From contig NC_066591.1 of NCBI RefSeq assembly GCF_905475345.1, positions 4,263,501 to 4,327,500 on the forward strand: DNA of 64,000 bases. Direction: 5' to 3'. The stretch is from Vespula vulgaris. Its lineage: Eukaryota > Arthropoda > Insecta > Hymenoptera > Vespidae. Below are positions 36,037 to 49,122 of this stretch, in pieces. The position numbers and the translations under genes were made by a program. Position 1 is the first letter of the stretch, and each line of letters begins with the position of its first letter. Under the pieces are notes generated by a model that worked only from the letters and a program-made list of their open reading frames with translations, had not been told where the DNA came from and did no database searches.

Positions 36037-36913
36037 GCAGCCATTCGCCCGGTAGTACTTGCGTTTTATAATTACGTATATATTTTAATGACAGATTTTT
36101 GATATAATTTAGACATAGATTTTAATCTATCACAAGTACTACCGACCCAGGTCCCACCGCTAGGAGGTTGCTGCGTCTGGGGACCCACGGGCTAACGGGG
36201 ACTCTACTCTAATATTCGCGTGACCGGCGTGATCAAATAATCGGCGTTCTATAAAACGAAGTCCCCGGTAGGACTTTTAATCGCGCCCGAACACTCCCGG
36301 GAGTGTTAGAATAACGGTGACTCTACTCTAAATTCGCGTTCGCGGCGTCCACGTACCAACCGAGACTTCAGGCGGCTAACAGGAGGAGGGTCAGTCCACG
36401 CTTACGGATAGCAGATCCATACCACTCGGCAGCACACGAACCGACACACGACCGGTCATTATTCGTTTTAGCAATCAAACGAAGTCCTTTACCGTAGGAC
36501 TTTTATTCGCGCCCGAGAACACCACTCCTGTGCCCGCCGACACACGCTCGAGTGTTCTTCCTATCCTACCCGTATTCCGCGCGGATATAGCGAGATTCGC
36601 GATGAAGAGGAAAAGAAGAAGAGAAAGAGAAGAAAAGGAGAAGAAAATGAGAAGAGAAGAAAGCCAGAACGTGCGCACACGTGAAAAGGATGCAGTAGAA
36701 AAGAAAAGAAAGAAAAGAATATTCGTACGATGCAATGGAACACACATGCACGTATGGAAAAGATGAAATTGGGAAGAAAAGATGGATATAGATGATCCGT
36801 ACACTCGACGAAAACCAGAGTACAAAAATCCAGCTCGATTTTTCGGTACAGAAAGAAGGAGACCCGCACAGAAGCCCACGCCCAAGGGCCCATCCCAAGG
36901 GACCCACCCGAGA
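36037..36913 (+). repeat. Hairpin-array unit U6 (near-copy of U2)
   Basis: Matches U2 at offset 8567 up to about 36570. It then has a different purine-rich stretch (about 36600-36720) before rejoining U2-like sequence near 36850. First hairpin at 36050-36144. Confidence 0.85.
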
Positions 36914-37084
36914 GAAACTATAATGATTAATCTGGAATAATTATTATATAAGTATACGTTTCAATAGATAGAAGTGACTCTGAATTTATTGCTGAATATA
37001 CGAAAGGTGTAAGAAACGTGAATAAAAGATGCGAAATGAAATTTGGAATTACATAGATATGATCTTGGAAAAATCTTGAAATAT

Positions 37085-38055
37085 GCAGCCATTCGCTCGG
37101 AAATACTTCCATCCCATTAAATTTAGTTACAACAAAAGTACTTCCGACCCAGGTCCCACCGCGTGGAGGTTGCTGCATGTAGAGACCCGCGGGCTAACGG
37201 GGACTTTACTCTAAAATCCGCGATCCGAGATGCCTTTCCGCTTCGGGAGCTTCGGGCTTCGCAGCAAACTGGAGATGTATAAAACCCCGCTTACAGATCG
37301 CTCCACCGTCCACACCGTCGGCTTCAGACATATCGAGACACGACCGGTCGTGTCTATTTCGATTTCAAAAATCAAAGCGTAGTCCTCGGTAGGACTTAAC
37401 CTCGCGCTCGCGAACACCCACGCGTGTGCCGGCCGTCACACGCGTGAGTGTTTTCCCTATCATTCGCGTACGGAAGCAAGGAGACATACCCTTCCTGCAC
37501 ATAACAAACGTTATATGCAGAGAGGTTCCTTTAACTTCCGTGTAAAAATCCCACGATGATCCGTCCCTCGATCACCTAACCTGAGACAGAAAAAGAATCA
37601 AAGAAGAAAAGATAAACATGTAAAAATTACATGCAAAATTATATGCAAATATACAATTAAAATCAAATATATAATTAAACAATAATGTGAATTAAAAAAT
37701 AAATTAATAATTAAATAAAATGAAAAAAAAACAAATATACAATTAATAATTTCCTGTAAAAATTTAATTTCACGATGATCGATCCCTCGACGATCTAATC
37801 TGAAACAGATAAAACGTAAAAGATTAAGAAAAAGAGAAAGAGAAAAGAAGGAGAAATAGAAAAAGAAAAAGGAAAAGAATAAAAGATAAGAAACACGGAA
37901 CGTGAGAAAGATAGAACTCAGAAGAATGGATCTAAAGATCATTTCACCAAGTGAAAATCAGAGTACCATAAATCAGTTTAATTTTTCCTTAGTGAAAGAA
38001 CGAAACCCGCCTAAGGCCCACGCCCAAGGGCCCATCCCAAGGGACCCACCCGAGA
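37085..38055 (+). repeat. Hairpin-array unit U7 (near-copy of U3)
   Basis: Matches U3 at offset about 8555. First hairpin at 37098-37146, 20-base palindrome at 37336-37355, CTGCA hairpin at 37495-37520. The last ~50 bases switch to the U2-type end (CCCAAGGGCCCATCCC). Confidence 0.85.
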
Positions 38056-38226
38056 GAAACTATAATGATTAATCTGGAACAATTATTATATAAGTATACG
38101 TTTCAATAGATAGAAGTGACTCTGAATTTATTGCTGAATATACGAAAGGTGTAAGAAACGTGAATAAAAGATGTGAAATGAAATTTGGAATTACATAGAA
38201 ATGATCTTGGAAAAATCTTGAAATAT

Positions 38227-39240
38227 GCAGCCATTCGCTCGGAAATACTTCCATCCCATTAAATTTAGTTACAACAAAAGTACTTCCGACCCAGGTCCCA
38301 CCGCGTGGAGGTTGCTGCATGTAGAGACCCGCGGGCTAACGGGGACTTTACTCTAAAATCCGCGATCCGAGATGCCTTTCCGCTTCGGGAGCTTCGGGCT
38401 TCGCAGCAAACTGGAGATGTATAAAACCCCGCTTACAGATCGCTCCACCGTCCACACCGTCGGCTTCAGACATATCGAGACACGACCGGTCGTGTCTATA
38501 TTTCGATATTTTAAAGAACAAAACGAAGTCCTCGGCAGGACTTAATCTCGCGCTCGCGAACACCCACGCGCGTGCCGGCCGTCACGCGTGTGAGTGTTTT
38601 CCCTATCTTTCGCGTACGGAAGCAAGGAGGCATACCCTTCCTGCATATAATAAAGATTATATGCAGAGAGGTTCCTTTAACTTCCGTGTAAAAATCCCAC
38701 GATGATCCATCCCTCGATCACCTAACCTGAGACAGGAAAAGAATCAAAGAAGAAAAGATAAACATGTAAAAATTACATGCAAAATTATATGCAAATGTAC
38801 AATTAAAATCAAATATATAATTAAACAATAATGTAAATTAATAAATAAATTAATAATTAAATAAAATGAAAAAAAAAAACAAATATACAATTAATAATTC
38901 CCTGTAAAAATTTAATTTCACGATGATCGATCCCTCGACGATCTAATCTGAAACAGATAAAACGTAAAAGATTAAGAGAAAGAGAAAGAGAAAGAGAAAG
39001 AGAAAGAGAAAGAGAAAGAGAAAGAGAAAGAGAAGGAGAAATAGAAAAAGAAAAAGGAAAAGAATAAAAGATAAGAAACACGGAACGTGAGAAAGATAGA
39101 ACTCAGAAGAATGGATCTAAAGATCATTTCACCAAGTGAAAATCAGAGTATCATAAATTAGTTTAATTTTTCCTTAGTGAAAGAACGAAACCCGCCTAAG
39201 GCCCACACCCGAGGGCCCCTCCCAAGGGTCCCACCCGAGA
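38227..39240 (+). repeat. Hairpin-array unit U8 (second near-copy of U3)
   Basis: First hairpin at 38240-38288, palindrome at 38478-38497, CTGCA hairpin with AAAG loop at 38641-38666. A GAGAAA hexanucleotide run (about 38970-39030) is expanded compared with U3 and U7. Confidence 0.85.
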
Positions 39241-41290
39241 GAAGATAGAGGAGTTAATCAACAATTTAATCAACTATTTGAAATAATTGTTTAATCTAAA
39301 GTGTGCAGCTATTCGCTGGGTGATACTGGAATTCTGTCAGATATCCTTCCTGTAAAATTGAATGGAGAATATGCTATGTATTTAAATGTTCTTATCTTAT
39401 CCCCATGTGCGCTTTCAGTGGTCCTCACAATTGCCATATTTTATACGTTTCGAAATTATTACTTTATACAAAACTTAACTTTATAAAACTAAAATTACGA
39501 ATTTAATTCAACTTTAGAAAAGAAAAATGCGAAAAATTTATTGCTGGACATTAATAACAAAAGTATAAAATACGTAAAAATTCTATTCGCGAACGCGTGG
39601 CAATGTGAGATGGGAGACGGAATGTTACGCCTTCTCAGTTTCTGAAAATTATATTATCATTATATAAGAGCATTTTGAGTGACAACATGGTATAATGAAA
39701 ATATTATTAAGAGCCATTCCCGAAGTATTTTGTCCAACTTTCGAGAATAACTCAATAGTCTAATAGTTGCCCTCTTGAGCCACAATTTGTGGGGGCCTCT
39801 TCGACATATAGTCTCTTCTCTGCTTCGTGCCCTAACCACAACTATAGAACACATTTAATAACTATCGTCACTACCTACGTCAAAAACTAAAACCGACCCT
39901 TATTCTAAGACGTGAAAGTAAACTAATACATCTAACGCAACTCTAAACCACCCCTGAAACGAAAAATCGAGAAAGCATCAGAAGAGAAACGAGGATTAAT
40001 ATATTAATTGCTGAAAATCCTAAGCTAAAAATTGATTAAGTTATTTTATGTTCTACGCGTTATGATTTTACAAGTCTCTTTGTCTTTTATCAATGATTCT
40101 ACTCTACTTTATTCTTTTAGAAGCAACGACTCTACTTTATTCTTATAAAAGCAATGACTCTATTGAAACTTCTCTTTTATTAATAAAAATGACTAATCTT
40201 TCATTAAAAATGTAATGAAAAAAAATTGGACGTTCCTTCTTACAAGCAATTATTCGAATTAATAGAAAATAAATAATATAATATCGCTTGTAATCCAGAG
40301 ACTATCCATCGCGAATGTCTTCTTGCTTATTCATTACTAAAATTTGCGAATATCGCGATATTTTACTATTTTCGCGAGAGAAAATTATTTAAAAATGCAT
40401 TTAAATATTCAAAATTTCAAATAATTATAATTAACGCGTTTAAGCAAGAAGACTCTATCCTGATCTAATAAATAAATCAAAAAATAACGAACCATTCACG
40501 AGTAAATCTCCGAAGAAACTTACTCGTGGTCACTCATTGCTCTTCTACTAAGTAATTACAACCAATCACTCGTGCCGATTCGGACCTTTCGTCCTCGACA
40601 TGATTGAGTGATCGGAGGGACATAAAAATTAACTTACTACTTTAGAAGTTCTGCGACGGCTCCAAAACACTGGACCGCGACTTAGGTCGAAATTGAGGGT
40701 GGATGATTTGTAGTTGGTTGAAAATGAGGTAGGTCGACATCGAAGTTGGTTGAGATCCTCTTCAGTGATGCACTGACTCTAATTCGCGGTAGTTATTTAT
40801 TAACGAACGGTCACTGAATTTATTTCGCGAAACTCTACTATATATTATAAATACAGTCGGTGCGACTGTTAAGAAAGCAAATAACTTTACGAACAAACAC
40901 TGACTCTAACGACTGCATTGCGCGCAGTCTATGCAAAAGCACTTGTGTTTTAAATCGCGAAACGCGAACGAACAAACACTGCTTCTACTTCGCGATAAAT
41001 TTATTTTAGCGATGCTAACACCCGATTACATCATTGAAATGGGTGCAACTGCGTGTTCTGAAACATAAAAACAGAAACAAAATAATTGGTATCACTGTTA
41101 TAATAAAAGTTTGTATAAATCATTCAACAAATATGTGATAGAGAAATAAACTTACTTTAAGTTTTCGTTAATATTATCTCGAATGGCATTCTGCAAAAAT
41201 TTCTAAGTCCACTCGTGGAAATAGATGTCAAAGTCTCCCGAAAGTGCAGAAATTTCTAAGTTTACTCGTGGAGGTAGATTATCAAAGTCC
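39241..41290. repeat. D block, copy 3
   Basis: Collinear with 29503-31450. The TTACAAGC/GCTTGTAA and CACGAGTAA/TTACTCGTG inverted repeats are kept with a few mismatches. It leads directly into the 192-bp satellite, as copy 2 leads into the early monomers at 31.5 kb. Confidence 0.8.
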
Positions 41291-41394
41291 TCGAAAGAGC
41301 GAAATAAAAGTCTAAAACAAAAGAAATAGTATATAATTTCGAAAATTAGTGATAGAAAATATACTTACGTAAATTCTTCGTTTGGATGGCAGCC

Positions 41395-44300
41395 TGCGAA
41401 ATTTTCTAAGTTCACTCGTCGAAGTCCAAAGCACAACTGAACCAGAAACTATAAATGTTGTTTCAAGGCCCGACTTTGTTGTCGTCGTTCGAAGCCGACT
41501 ATCCCCACTTCGCATTTAAGTCAAAATCAAATAAACTGTTGTATATTTGAATTAACTGTTCGTCAGTACTTACACGAGTGGGAACCGCGATATTTTCTAA
41601 GTTCACTCGTCGAAGTCCAAAGCACAACTGAACCAGAAACTATAAATGTTGTTTCAAGGCCCGACTTTGTTGTCGTCGTTCGAAGCCGACTATCCCCACT
41701 TCGCATTTAAGTCTAAAATCAAATAAATTGTTGTATATTTGAATTAACTGTTCGTCAGTACTTATACGAGTGGGAACCGCGATATTTTCTAAGTTCACTC
41801 GTCGAAGTCCAAAGCACAACTGAACCAGAAACTATAAATGTTGTTTCAAGGCCCGACTTTGTTGTCGTCGTTCGAAGCCGACTATCCCCACTTCGCATTT
41901 AAGTCTAAAATCAAATAAACTGTTGTATATTTGAATTAACTGTTCGTCAGTACTTACACGAGTGGGAACCGCGATATTTTCTAAGTTCACTCGTCGAAGT
42001 CCAAAGCACAACTGAACCAGAAACTATAAATGTTGTTTCAAGGCCCGACTTTGTTGTCGTCGTTCGAAGCCGACTATCCCCACTTCGCATTTAAGTCTAA
42101 AATCAAATAAATTGTTGTATATTTGAATTAACTGTTCGTCGGTACTTATACGAGTGGGAACCGCGATATTTTCTAAGTTCACTCGTCGAAGTCCAAAGCA
42201 CAACTGAACCAGAAACTATAAATGTTGTTTCAAGGCCCGACTTTGTTGTCGTCGTTCGAAGCCGACTATCCCCACTTCGCATTTAAGTCAAAATCAAATA
42301 AACTGTTGTATATTTGAATTAACTGTTCGTCAGTACTTACACGAGTGGGAACCGCGATATTTTCTAAGTTCACTCGTCGAAGTCCAAAGCACAACTGAAC
42401 CAGAAACTATAAATGTTGTTTCAAGGCCCGACTTTGTTGTCGTCGTTCGAAGCCGACTATCCCCACTTCGCATTTAAGTCTAAAATCAAATAAATTGTTG
42501 TATATTTGAATTAACTGTTCGTCAGTACTTATACGAGTGGGAACCGCGATATTTTCTAAGTTCACTCGTCGAAGTCCAAAGCACAACTGAACCAGAAACT
42601 ATAAATGTTGTTTCAAGGCCCGACTTTGTTGTCGTCGTTCGAAGCCGACTATCCCCACTTCGCATTTAAGTCTAAAATCAAATAAACTGTTGTATATTTG
42701 AATTAACTGTTCGTCAGTACTTACACGAGTGGGAACCGCGATATTTTCTAAGTTCACTCGTCGAAGTCCAAAGCACAACTGAACCAGAAACTATAAATGT
42801 TGTTTCAAGGCCCGACTTTGTTGTCGTCGTTCGAAGCCGACTATCCCCACTTCGCATTTAAGTCTAAAATCAAATAAATTGTTGTATATTTGAATTAACT
42901 GTTCGTCGGTACTTATACGAGTGGGAACCGCGATATTTTCTAAGTTCACTCGTCGAAGTCCAAAGCACAACTGAACCAGAAACTATAAATGTTGTTTCAA
43001 GGCCCGACTTTGTTGTCGTCGTTCGAAGCCGACTATCCCCACTTCGCATTTAAGTCTAAAATCAAATAAACTATTGTATATTTGAATTAACTGTTCGTCA
43101 GTACTTACACGAGTGGGAACCGCGATATTTTCTAATTTCACTCGTCGAAGTCCAAAGCACAACTGAACCAGAAACTATAAATGTTGTTTCAAGGCCCGAC
43201 TTTGTTGTCGTCGTTCGAAGCCGACTATCCCCACTTCGCATTTAAGTCTAAAATCAAATAAATTGTTGTATATTTGAATTAACTGTTCGTCGGTACTTAT
43301 ACGAGTGGGAACCGCGATATTTTCTAAGTTCACTCGTCGAAGTCCAAAGCACAACTGAACCAGAAACTATAAATGTTTCAAGGCCCGACTTTGTTGTCGT
43401 CGTTCGAAGCCGACTATCCCCACTTCGCATTTAAGTCTAAAATCAAATAAACTATTGTATATTTGAATTAACTGTTCGTCAGTACTTACACGAGTGGGAA
43501 CCGCGATATTTTCTAAGTTCACTCGTCGAAGTCCAAAGCACAACTGAACCAGAAACTATAAATGTTGTTTCAAGGCCCGACTTTGTTGTCGTCGTTCGAA
43601 GTCGACTATCCCCACTTCGCATTTAAGTCAAAATCAAATAAACTGTTGTATATTTGAATTAACTGTTCGTCAGTACTTATACGAGTGGGAACCGCGATAT
43701 TTTCTAAGTTCACTCGTCGAAGTCCAAAGCACAACTGAACCAGAAACTATAAATGTTGTTTCAAGGCCCGACTTTGTTGTCGTCGTTCGAAGCCGACTAT
43801 CCCCACTTCGCATTTAAGTCTAAAATCAAATAAACTGTTGTATATTTGAATTAACTGTTCGTCAGTACTTACACGAGTGGGAACCGCGATATTTTCTAAG
43901 TTCACTCGTCGAAGTCCAAAGCACAACTGAACCAGAAACTATAAATGTTGTTTCAAGGCCCGACTTTGTTGTCGTCGTTCGAAGCCGACTATCCCCACTT
44001 CGCATTTAAGTCTAAAATCAAATAAATTGTTGTATATTTGAATTAACTGTTCGTCAGTACTTATACGAGTGGGAACCGCGATATTTTCTAAGTTCACTCG
44101 TCGAAGTCCAAAGCACAACTGAACCAGAAACTATAAATGTTGTTTCAAGGCCCGACTTTGTTGTCGTCGTTCGAAGCCGACTATCCCCACTTCGCATTTA
44201 AGTCTAAAATCAAATAAACTGTTGTATATTTGAATTAACTGTTCGTCGGTACTTATACGAGTGGGAACCGCGATATTTTCTAAGTTCACTCGTCGAAGTC

Positions 44301-44620
44301 CAAAGCACAACTGAACCAGAAACTATAAATGTTTCAAGGCCCGACTTTGTTGTCGTCGTTCGAAGCCGACTATCCCCACTTCGCATTTAAGTCTAAAATC
44401 AAATAAACTGTTGTATATTTGAATTAACTGTTCGTCAGTACTTACACGAGTGGGAACCGCGAAATTTTCTAAGTTCATTCGTCGAAGTCCAAAGCACCAC
44501 TGATCTAGGAACTATAAAGGTCGGTCAAAGACCCGACATTGTTGTCGACTCACGAAGAAAATTATCCCCACTTCGAATTTAAGTCTAAAATCAAATAAAC
44601 TGTTATACATTTGAATTAAC
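41395..44620 (+). repeat. ~192-bp satellite, about 17 monomers
   Basis: Positions of the TTCACTCGTCGAAG landmark (41411, 41602, 41794, 41986, 42178, 42369, 42561, 42753 and on to 44285) give periods of 191-192, with 189 where TTG is lost. Monomers differ by few bases and alternate between two forms, AAATAAACTG...CTTACACGAG and AAATAAATTG...CTTATACGAG. The last monomer (from about 44466) is diverged. No continuous reading frame. Confidence 0.95.
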
Positions 44621-45110
44621 TATTCGTTAATACTCGCACGAATAGCACCCTGTGAAAATTTCTATGTCTCCTCGTGGAGATAGACTCTCAACGTCTTCCG
44701 AAAGTGCAAAGTCGAAGTCTAAAACAAAAGAAATAGTATAGAGTTTCGAAAATATGTGTGATATAATATTGTGCTTGCGTAAACTCTTCGTTAATATTCG
44801 TACGAATGGTCTTGTGAAAATTTCTAAGTCCACTCGTCGAAGTAGGAAATATAACTAAGCCAATAATTCTCAGAGCCAGTCAAAGATCCGATATTGTTAT
44901 CGTCGCGCGCAGCCTAGCATCCACGATGATCTAAGCAAAAAGGAATCTCAAGCAGAAAAGGAATAAAAGGCTAAACGAAAAGGAAAAGGGTATGGAGACA
45001 GTAACTTGCCCAAAGGCACACACCGTTGGGCTCCTCCTACGGATCCCACCTGAAATGTTAAATAGAACGTTGTAATATGCTGCCATTCGCGCATTGATAT
45101 TTTACCATTT
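44621..45110 (+). repeat. Diverged monomers and array-end relic
   Basis: Two diverged 192-type monomers are followed by a relic of the GC-rich unit end near 45005-45055 (CACACACCGTTGGGC ... GGATCCCACC). A diverged unit start, TGCTGCCATTCGCGC, lies near 45078. Confidence 0.65.
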
Positions 45111-46960
45111 AGTCATGGGTGGGGACACCATTTAATTCTAAATCAAAAGAAATCTTATTGAATGTTGAAAGAATGAGTGATATAATTTTGTACTTACGTA
45201 AACAGTTCTCTATTGTGGAGAATGCGCACTTCGAGAACCACGATTTGTACTCGTTGAAATTAATGGGATGAATGAACCATTTACTGCCAATCACTCCGAT
45301 TATATAGACGTCACGAGTGGGAGACGATCCCCACTACTCCGACTAATTCTAAAACAAAAATCGTATAGAATATTGAAAGAATGAGTGATATAATTTTGTA
45401 TTTACATTAACTCTTGTTTATTACATGCGGAGACTGTGTACTGCGAGTATTACGATGTGTACTTGTGCAGATTCGTGGCATGAATGAATCATTTATTGCC
45501 AGTCGGTCCGATTATATAGACGTCACGAGTGGGAGACGATCCCCACTACTCCATGTAATTCTAAAACAAAAATCGTATAGAATATTGAAAGAATGAGTGA
45601 TATAATTTTGTATTTACATTAACTCTTGTCTATTACATGCGGAGACTGTGTACTGCGAGTATTACGATGTGTACTCGTTGAAATTAGTGGAATGAATGAA
45701 CCATTTACTGCCAATCACTCCGATTATATAGACGTCACGAGTGGGAGACGATCCCCACTACTCCGACTAATTCTAAAACAAAAATCGTATAGAATATTGA
45801 AAGAATGAGTGATATAATTTTGTATTTACATTAACTCTTGTCTATTACATGCGGAGACTGTGTACTGCGAGTATTACGATGTGTACTTGTGCAGATTCGT
45901 GGCATGAATGAACCATTTACTGCCAGTCACTCCGATTATATAGACGGCACGAGTGCGAAAGGATCCCCACTACTCCATGTCATTCTAAAACAAAAATCGT
46001 ATAGAATATTGAAAGAATGAGTGATATAATTTTGTATTTACATTAACTCTTGTCTATTACATGCGGAGACTGTGTACTGCGAGTATTACGATGTGTACTT
46101 GTGCAGATTCGTGGCATGAATGAACCATTTACTGCCAGTCACTCCGATTATATAGACGGCACGAGTGCAAAAGGATCCCTACTACTCCATGTCATTCTAA
46201 AACAAAAATCGTATAGAATATTGAAAGAATGAGTGATATAATTTTGTATTTACATTAACTCTTGTCTATTACATGCGGAGACTGTGTACTGCGAGTATTA
46301 CGATGTGTACTTGTGCAGATTCGTGGCATGAATGAACCATTTGCTGCCAGTCACTCCGATTATATAGACGTCACGATTGCTTGAGGATCCCCACTACTCC
46401 GTCTAATTCTAAAACAAAAATCGTATAGAATATTGAAAGAATGAGTGATATAATTTTGTATTTACATTAACTCTTGTTTATTACATGCGGAGACTGTGTA
46501 CTGCGAGTATTACGATGTGTACTTGTGCAGATTCGTGGCATAAATGAACCATTTACTGCCAGTCACTCCGATTATATAGACGTCACGAGTGGGAGACGAT
46601 CCCCACTACTCCGACTAATTTTAAAACAAAAATCGTATAGAATATTGAAAGCATGGGTGATATAATTTTGTACTTACATTAATTCTTCTCTGTTACTAGC
46701 GGACAGTGCGTACTGCGAATATTACGATGTGTACTTGTGCAGATTCGTGGCATGAATGAACCATTTACTGCCAGTCACTCCGATTATATAGACTTCACGA
46801 TTGCTTGAGGATCCCCACTACTCCGTCTAATTCTAAAACAAAAATCGTATACAATATTGAAAGAATGAGTGATATAATTTTGTATTTACATTAACTCTTC
46901 TCTGTTATTAGCGGAGAGTGCGTACTGCGTATACTACGATGTGTACTTGTCGGCGAAGAA
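45110..46960 (+). repeat. ~212-bp satellite, about 8 monomers
   Basis: The period is 212: the frame start ATG recurs at 45414, 45626, 45838, 46050 and 46474. Each monomer contains GGAGACTGTGTACTGCGAG, ACTCCGATTATATAGACG and ATCCCCACTACTCC. Each also has a 60-codon open frame ending in the same place. As 212 is not a multiple of three, the frames cannot join. The first and last monomers are diverged. Confidence 0.9.
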
Positions 46961-48985
46961 ACAAACTTAAGAAAATAATAGTCAAAATAAATAAAAGTCG
47001 TATATGTTTATATTACACAAGGCAAATCTTCGCGTAACGAAAATTTCGAAGTATTAAAATTTTAAACTAAAATTATTTTATTTCTCTCGCGTTACGGTCT
47101 TTGTGTTGTTAAACGAATGTATTATTATTTAAATATTATTTTTTATATTTTGTGTACATAAAAAACTGTTCAGATAATTGTAAAATTATCGATTCTGAAC
47201 TTTTGCTTTCGGAAAGAGAAAGTTGCGATGCTCATTCTTCGGACTACGTAAAAATACTAACTCGATAAACAACAAAGTTAATAAAAGTCATATATGTTTG
47301 TATTACCCGAGGCTAATGATCCTGTGATTACAATTTTTACGTATTTTAGTTTAGATTAATATTATGTTGTTTCTTTTATGTTTAAATTTATAAATAAATC
47401 AATAGATTTAGTACAAGCTTTTTTCTTTTGATGCCAAATTCTACAGTCGCTATTATACAAAATTTTTTTCACAAAGAAATGTCAAAAACTGTGTTTACGC
47501 CAACAGGGAACACAACCATAATTCTTGACCAATTTTACAGAACAAGATCTTATTTTAATGATTAAAATTCAAGTGAAGAGATATCTTTTTTAAATTTTTG
47601 AGTTTTATTTTTATGGATATTTTTTGAAAGAATATAATATTTTTAGATTAAACTCTTGTCTTTAAAATGAGGTCTTGTTTATTAAATTATTAAATTCGGT
47701 CGACATTAAAAGTTAGGGACGATGAGCAACATTAAAAAGAAAGCACAGCTGATTCATATGTTTTTCATAATCTTTCATTACGTCTTCTATATGACCAACT
47801 ACAAAAAAATTAATTACATTATATTACTCCTCGAAATAAAATGTTCCATTTTAGACATTTTTCTAAAACCATAAATTCGGGGAGATAATTGCGTTTATAA
47901 ATTAAAATGATACTATTCTATATATATATAGGAAAAAGACAATATGTTTAGCAATACTTCACAGGTATATTTATTATCCTTCCTGATTTTATTATTTCAT
48001 ACATTGTGGATAGTAAATTAAAAAAAATTAGATTAAATTGTAACAATAGTTCAGGGGAGATGTATACATATAATGACAATTGTTAATGCAATATTTCAAA
48101 CTTTGATAAAACTCATAAAAAAAAAGATTAACGTACATATCATTTGAGATTGTACTGTGTAATAAATATAATTATATTATATATATATACGAAAATTTTA
48201 CATACTACAGAATATTATTATGAAATTATAAAGTTCGATGCATTATGGGTTAACAAAAACAGTTCAAAATGATTTGTAATAATTGTAGAGATAAGAGAGG
48301 AAAGACTATTTAAAGTATTATGAAAGATAATTTGTGAAATAGCATTTTTGTTATTGACACTTTTTTCAATGTTTATTATGAATTAAAGGAGAAATTGGTT
48401 TAATTTGTACGTTTTAATGAACATATTTCATAATGCTTCTGCATTTAAAAATTGAAATATTTAGAATTTTACAATGATTTATAGACTTGATATAATCATT
48501 TGATCTATCAATACTAAATTGTATATTTTATTTTTACGTATCATCACATATTATGATTGATACAAAAATTTTCGTGCGTTACTATCAAGAAAGTAGTTTA
48601 GAGAATGTGATACGGAATTCCTTTGAAAGTTAATCCTAACATGATTGTGATTCGAGGTGTAGAAATGCTAAATATGAAAAAAATTATTGCGCATTGTAAG
48701 TTTAATAGGATGCCATTGCATAAATAAAATTGTGTTATCAATTTTCACCTTATATTTCTGATAGTGACGTATTTTCTATAGAGTAAATATTATTATTATT
48801 CTTCGACTACTTTGTCTATCGGTAAGTATACACGAAAGAACAATGGTATTTTACGTGAAAAATAATTTTCATCGAACTAATCTTAAAAACAGATTATTAC
48901 TGTGCAGTTTCCGACATATTTCATATTTATCAGATAATGTGGATATATAACTACATATCTATGGAAAATTTGAATACAAGTTCTT

Positions 48986-49036
<51 letters not shown>

Positions 49037-49110
49037 TATATATATACACATATATATACATATATATATACACATATATATATATATACATATATAAAAT
49101 CTATTTAACA
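46961..49110. other. Intergenic, A+T-rich
   Basis: A short imperfect direct repeat occurs at about 46975-47035 and 47275-47330 (AATAAAAGTC.TATATGTTT.TATTAC). A TA/CA microsatellite fills 48983-49098. No gene recognised. Confidence 0.55.
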
Positions 49111-49122
49111 ATACTTAACGTA

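Noticed and set aside
41395..44620. Pol III B-box-like GTTCGAAGCC in every 192-bp monomer, with an A-box-like TACACGAGTGGG
   Set aside because: The two boxes lie about 110 bases apart, farther than usual, and the A-box match is imperfect. A tRNA-derived SINE origin is not supported.
25405..46960. CRISPR-like array reading of the regular repeats
   Set aside because: This is a eukaryotic nuclear locus. The periods are 192, 212 and about 1000 bases with no unique spacers between short repeats.
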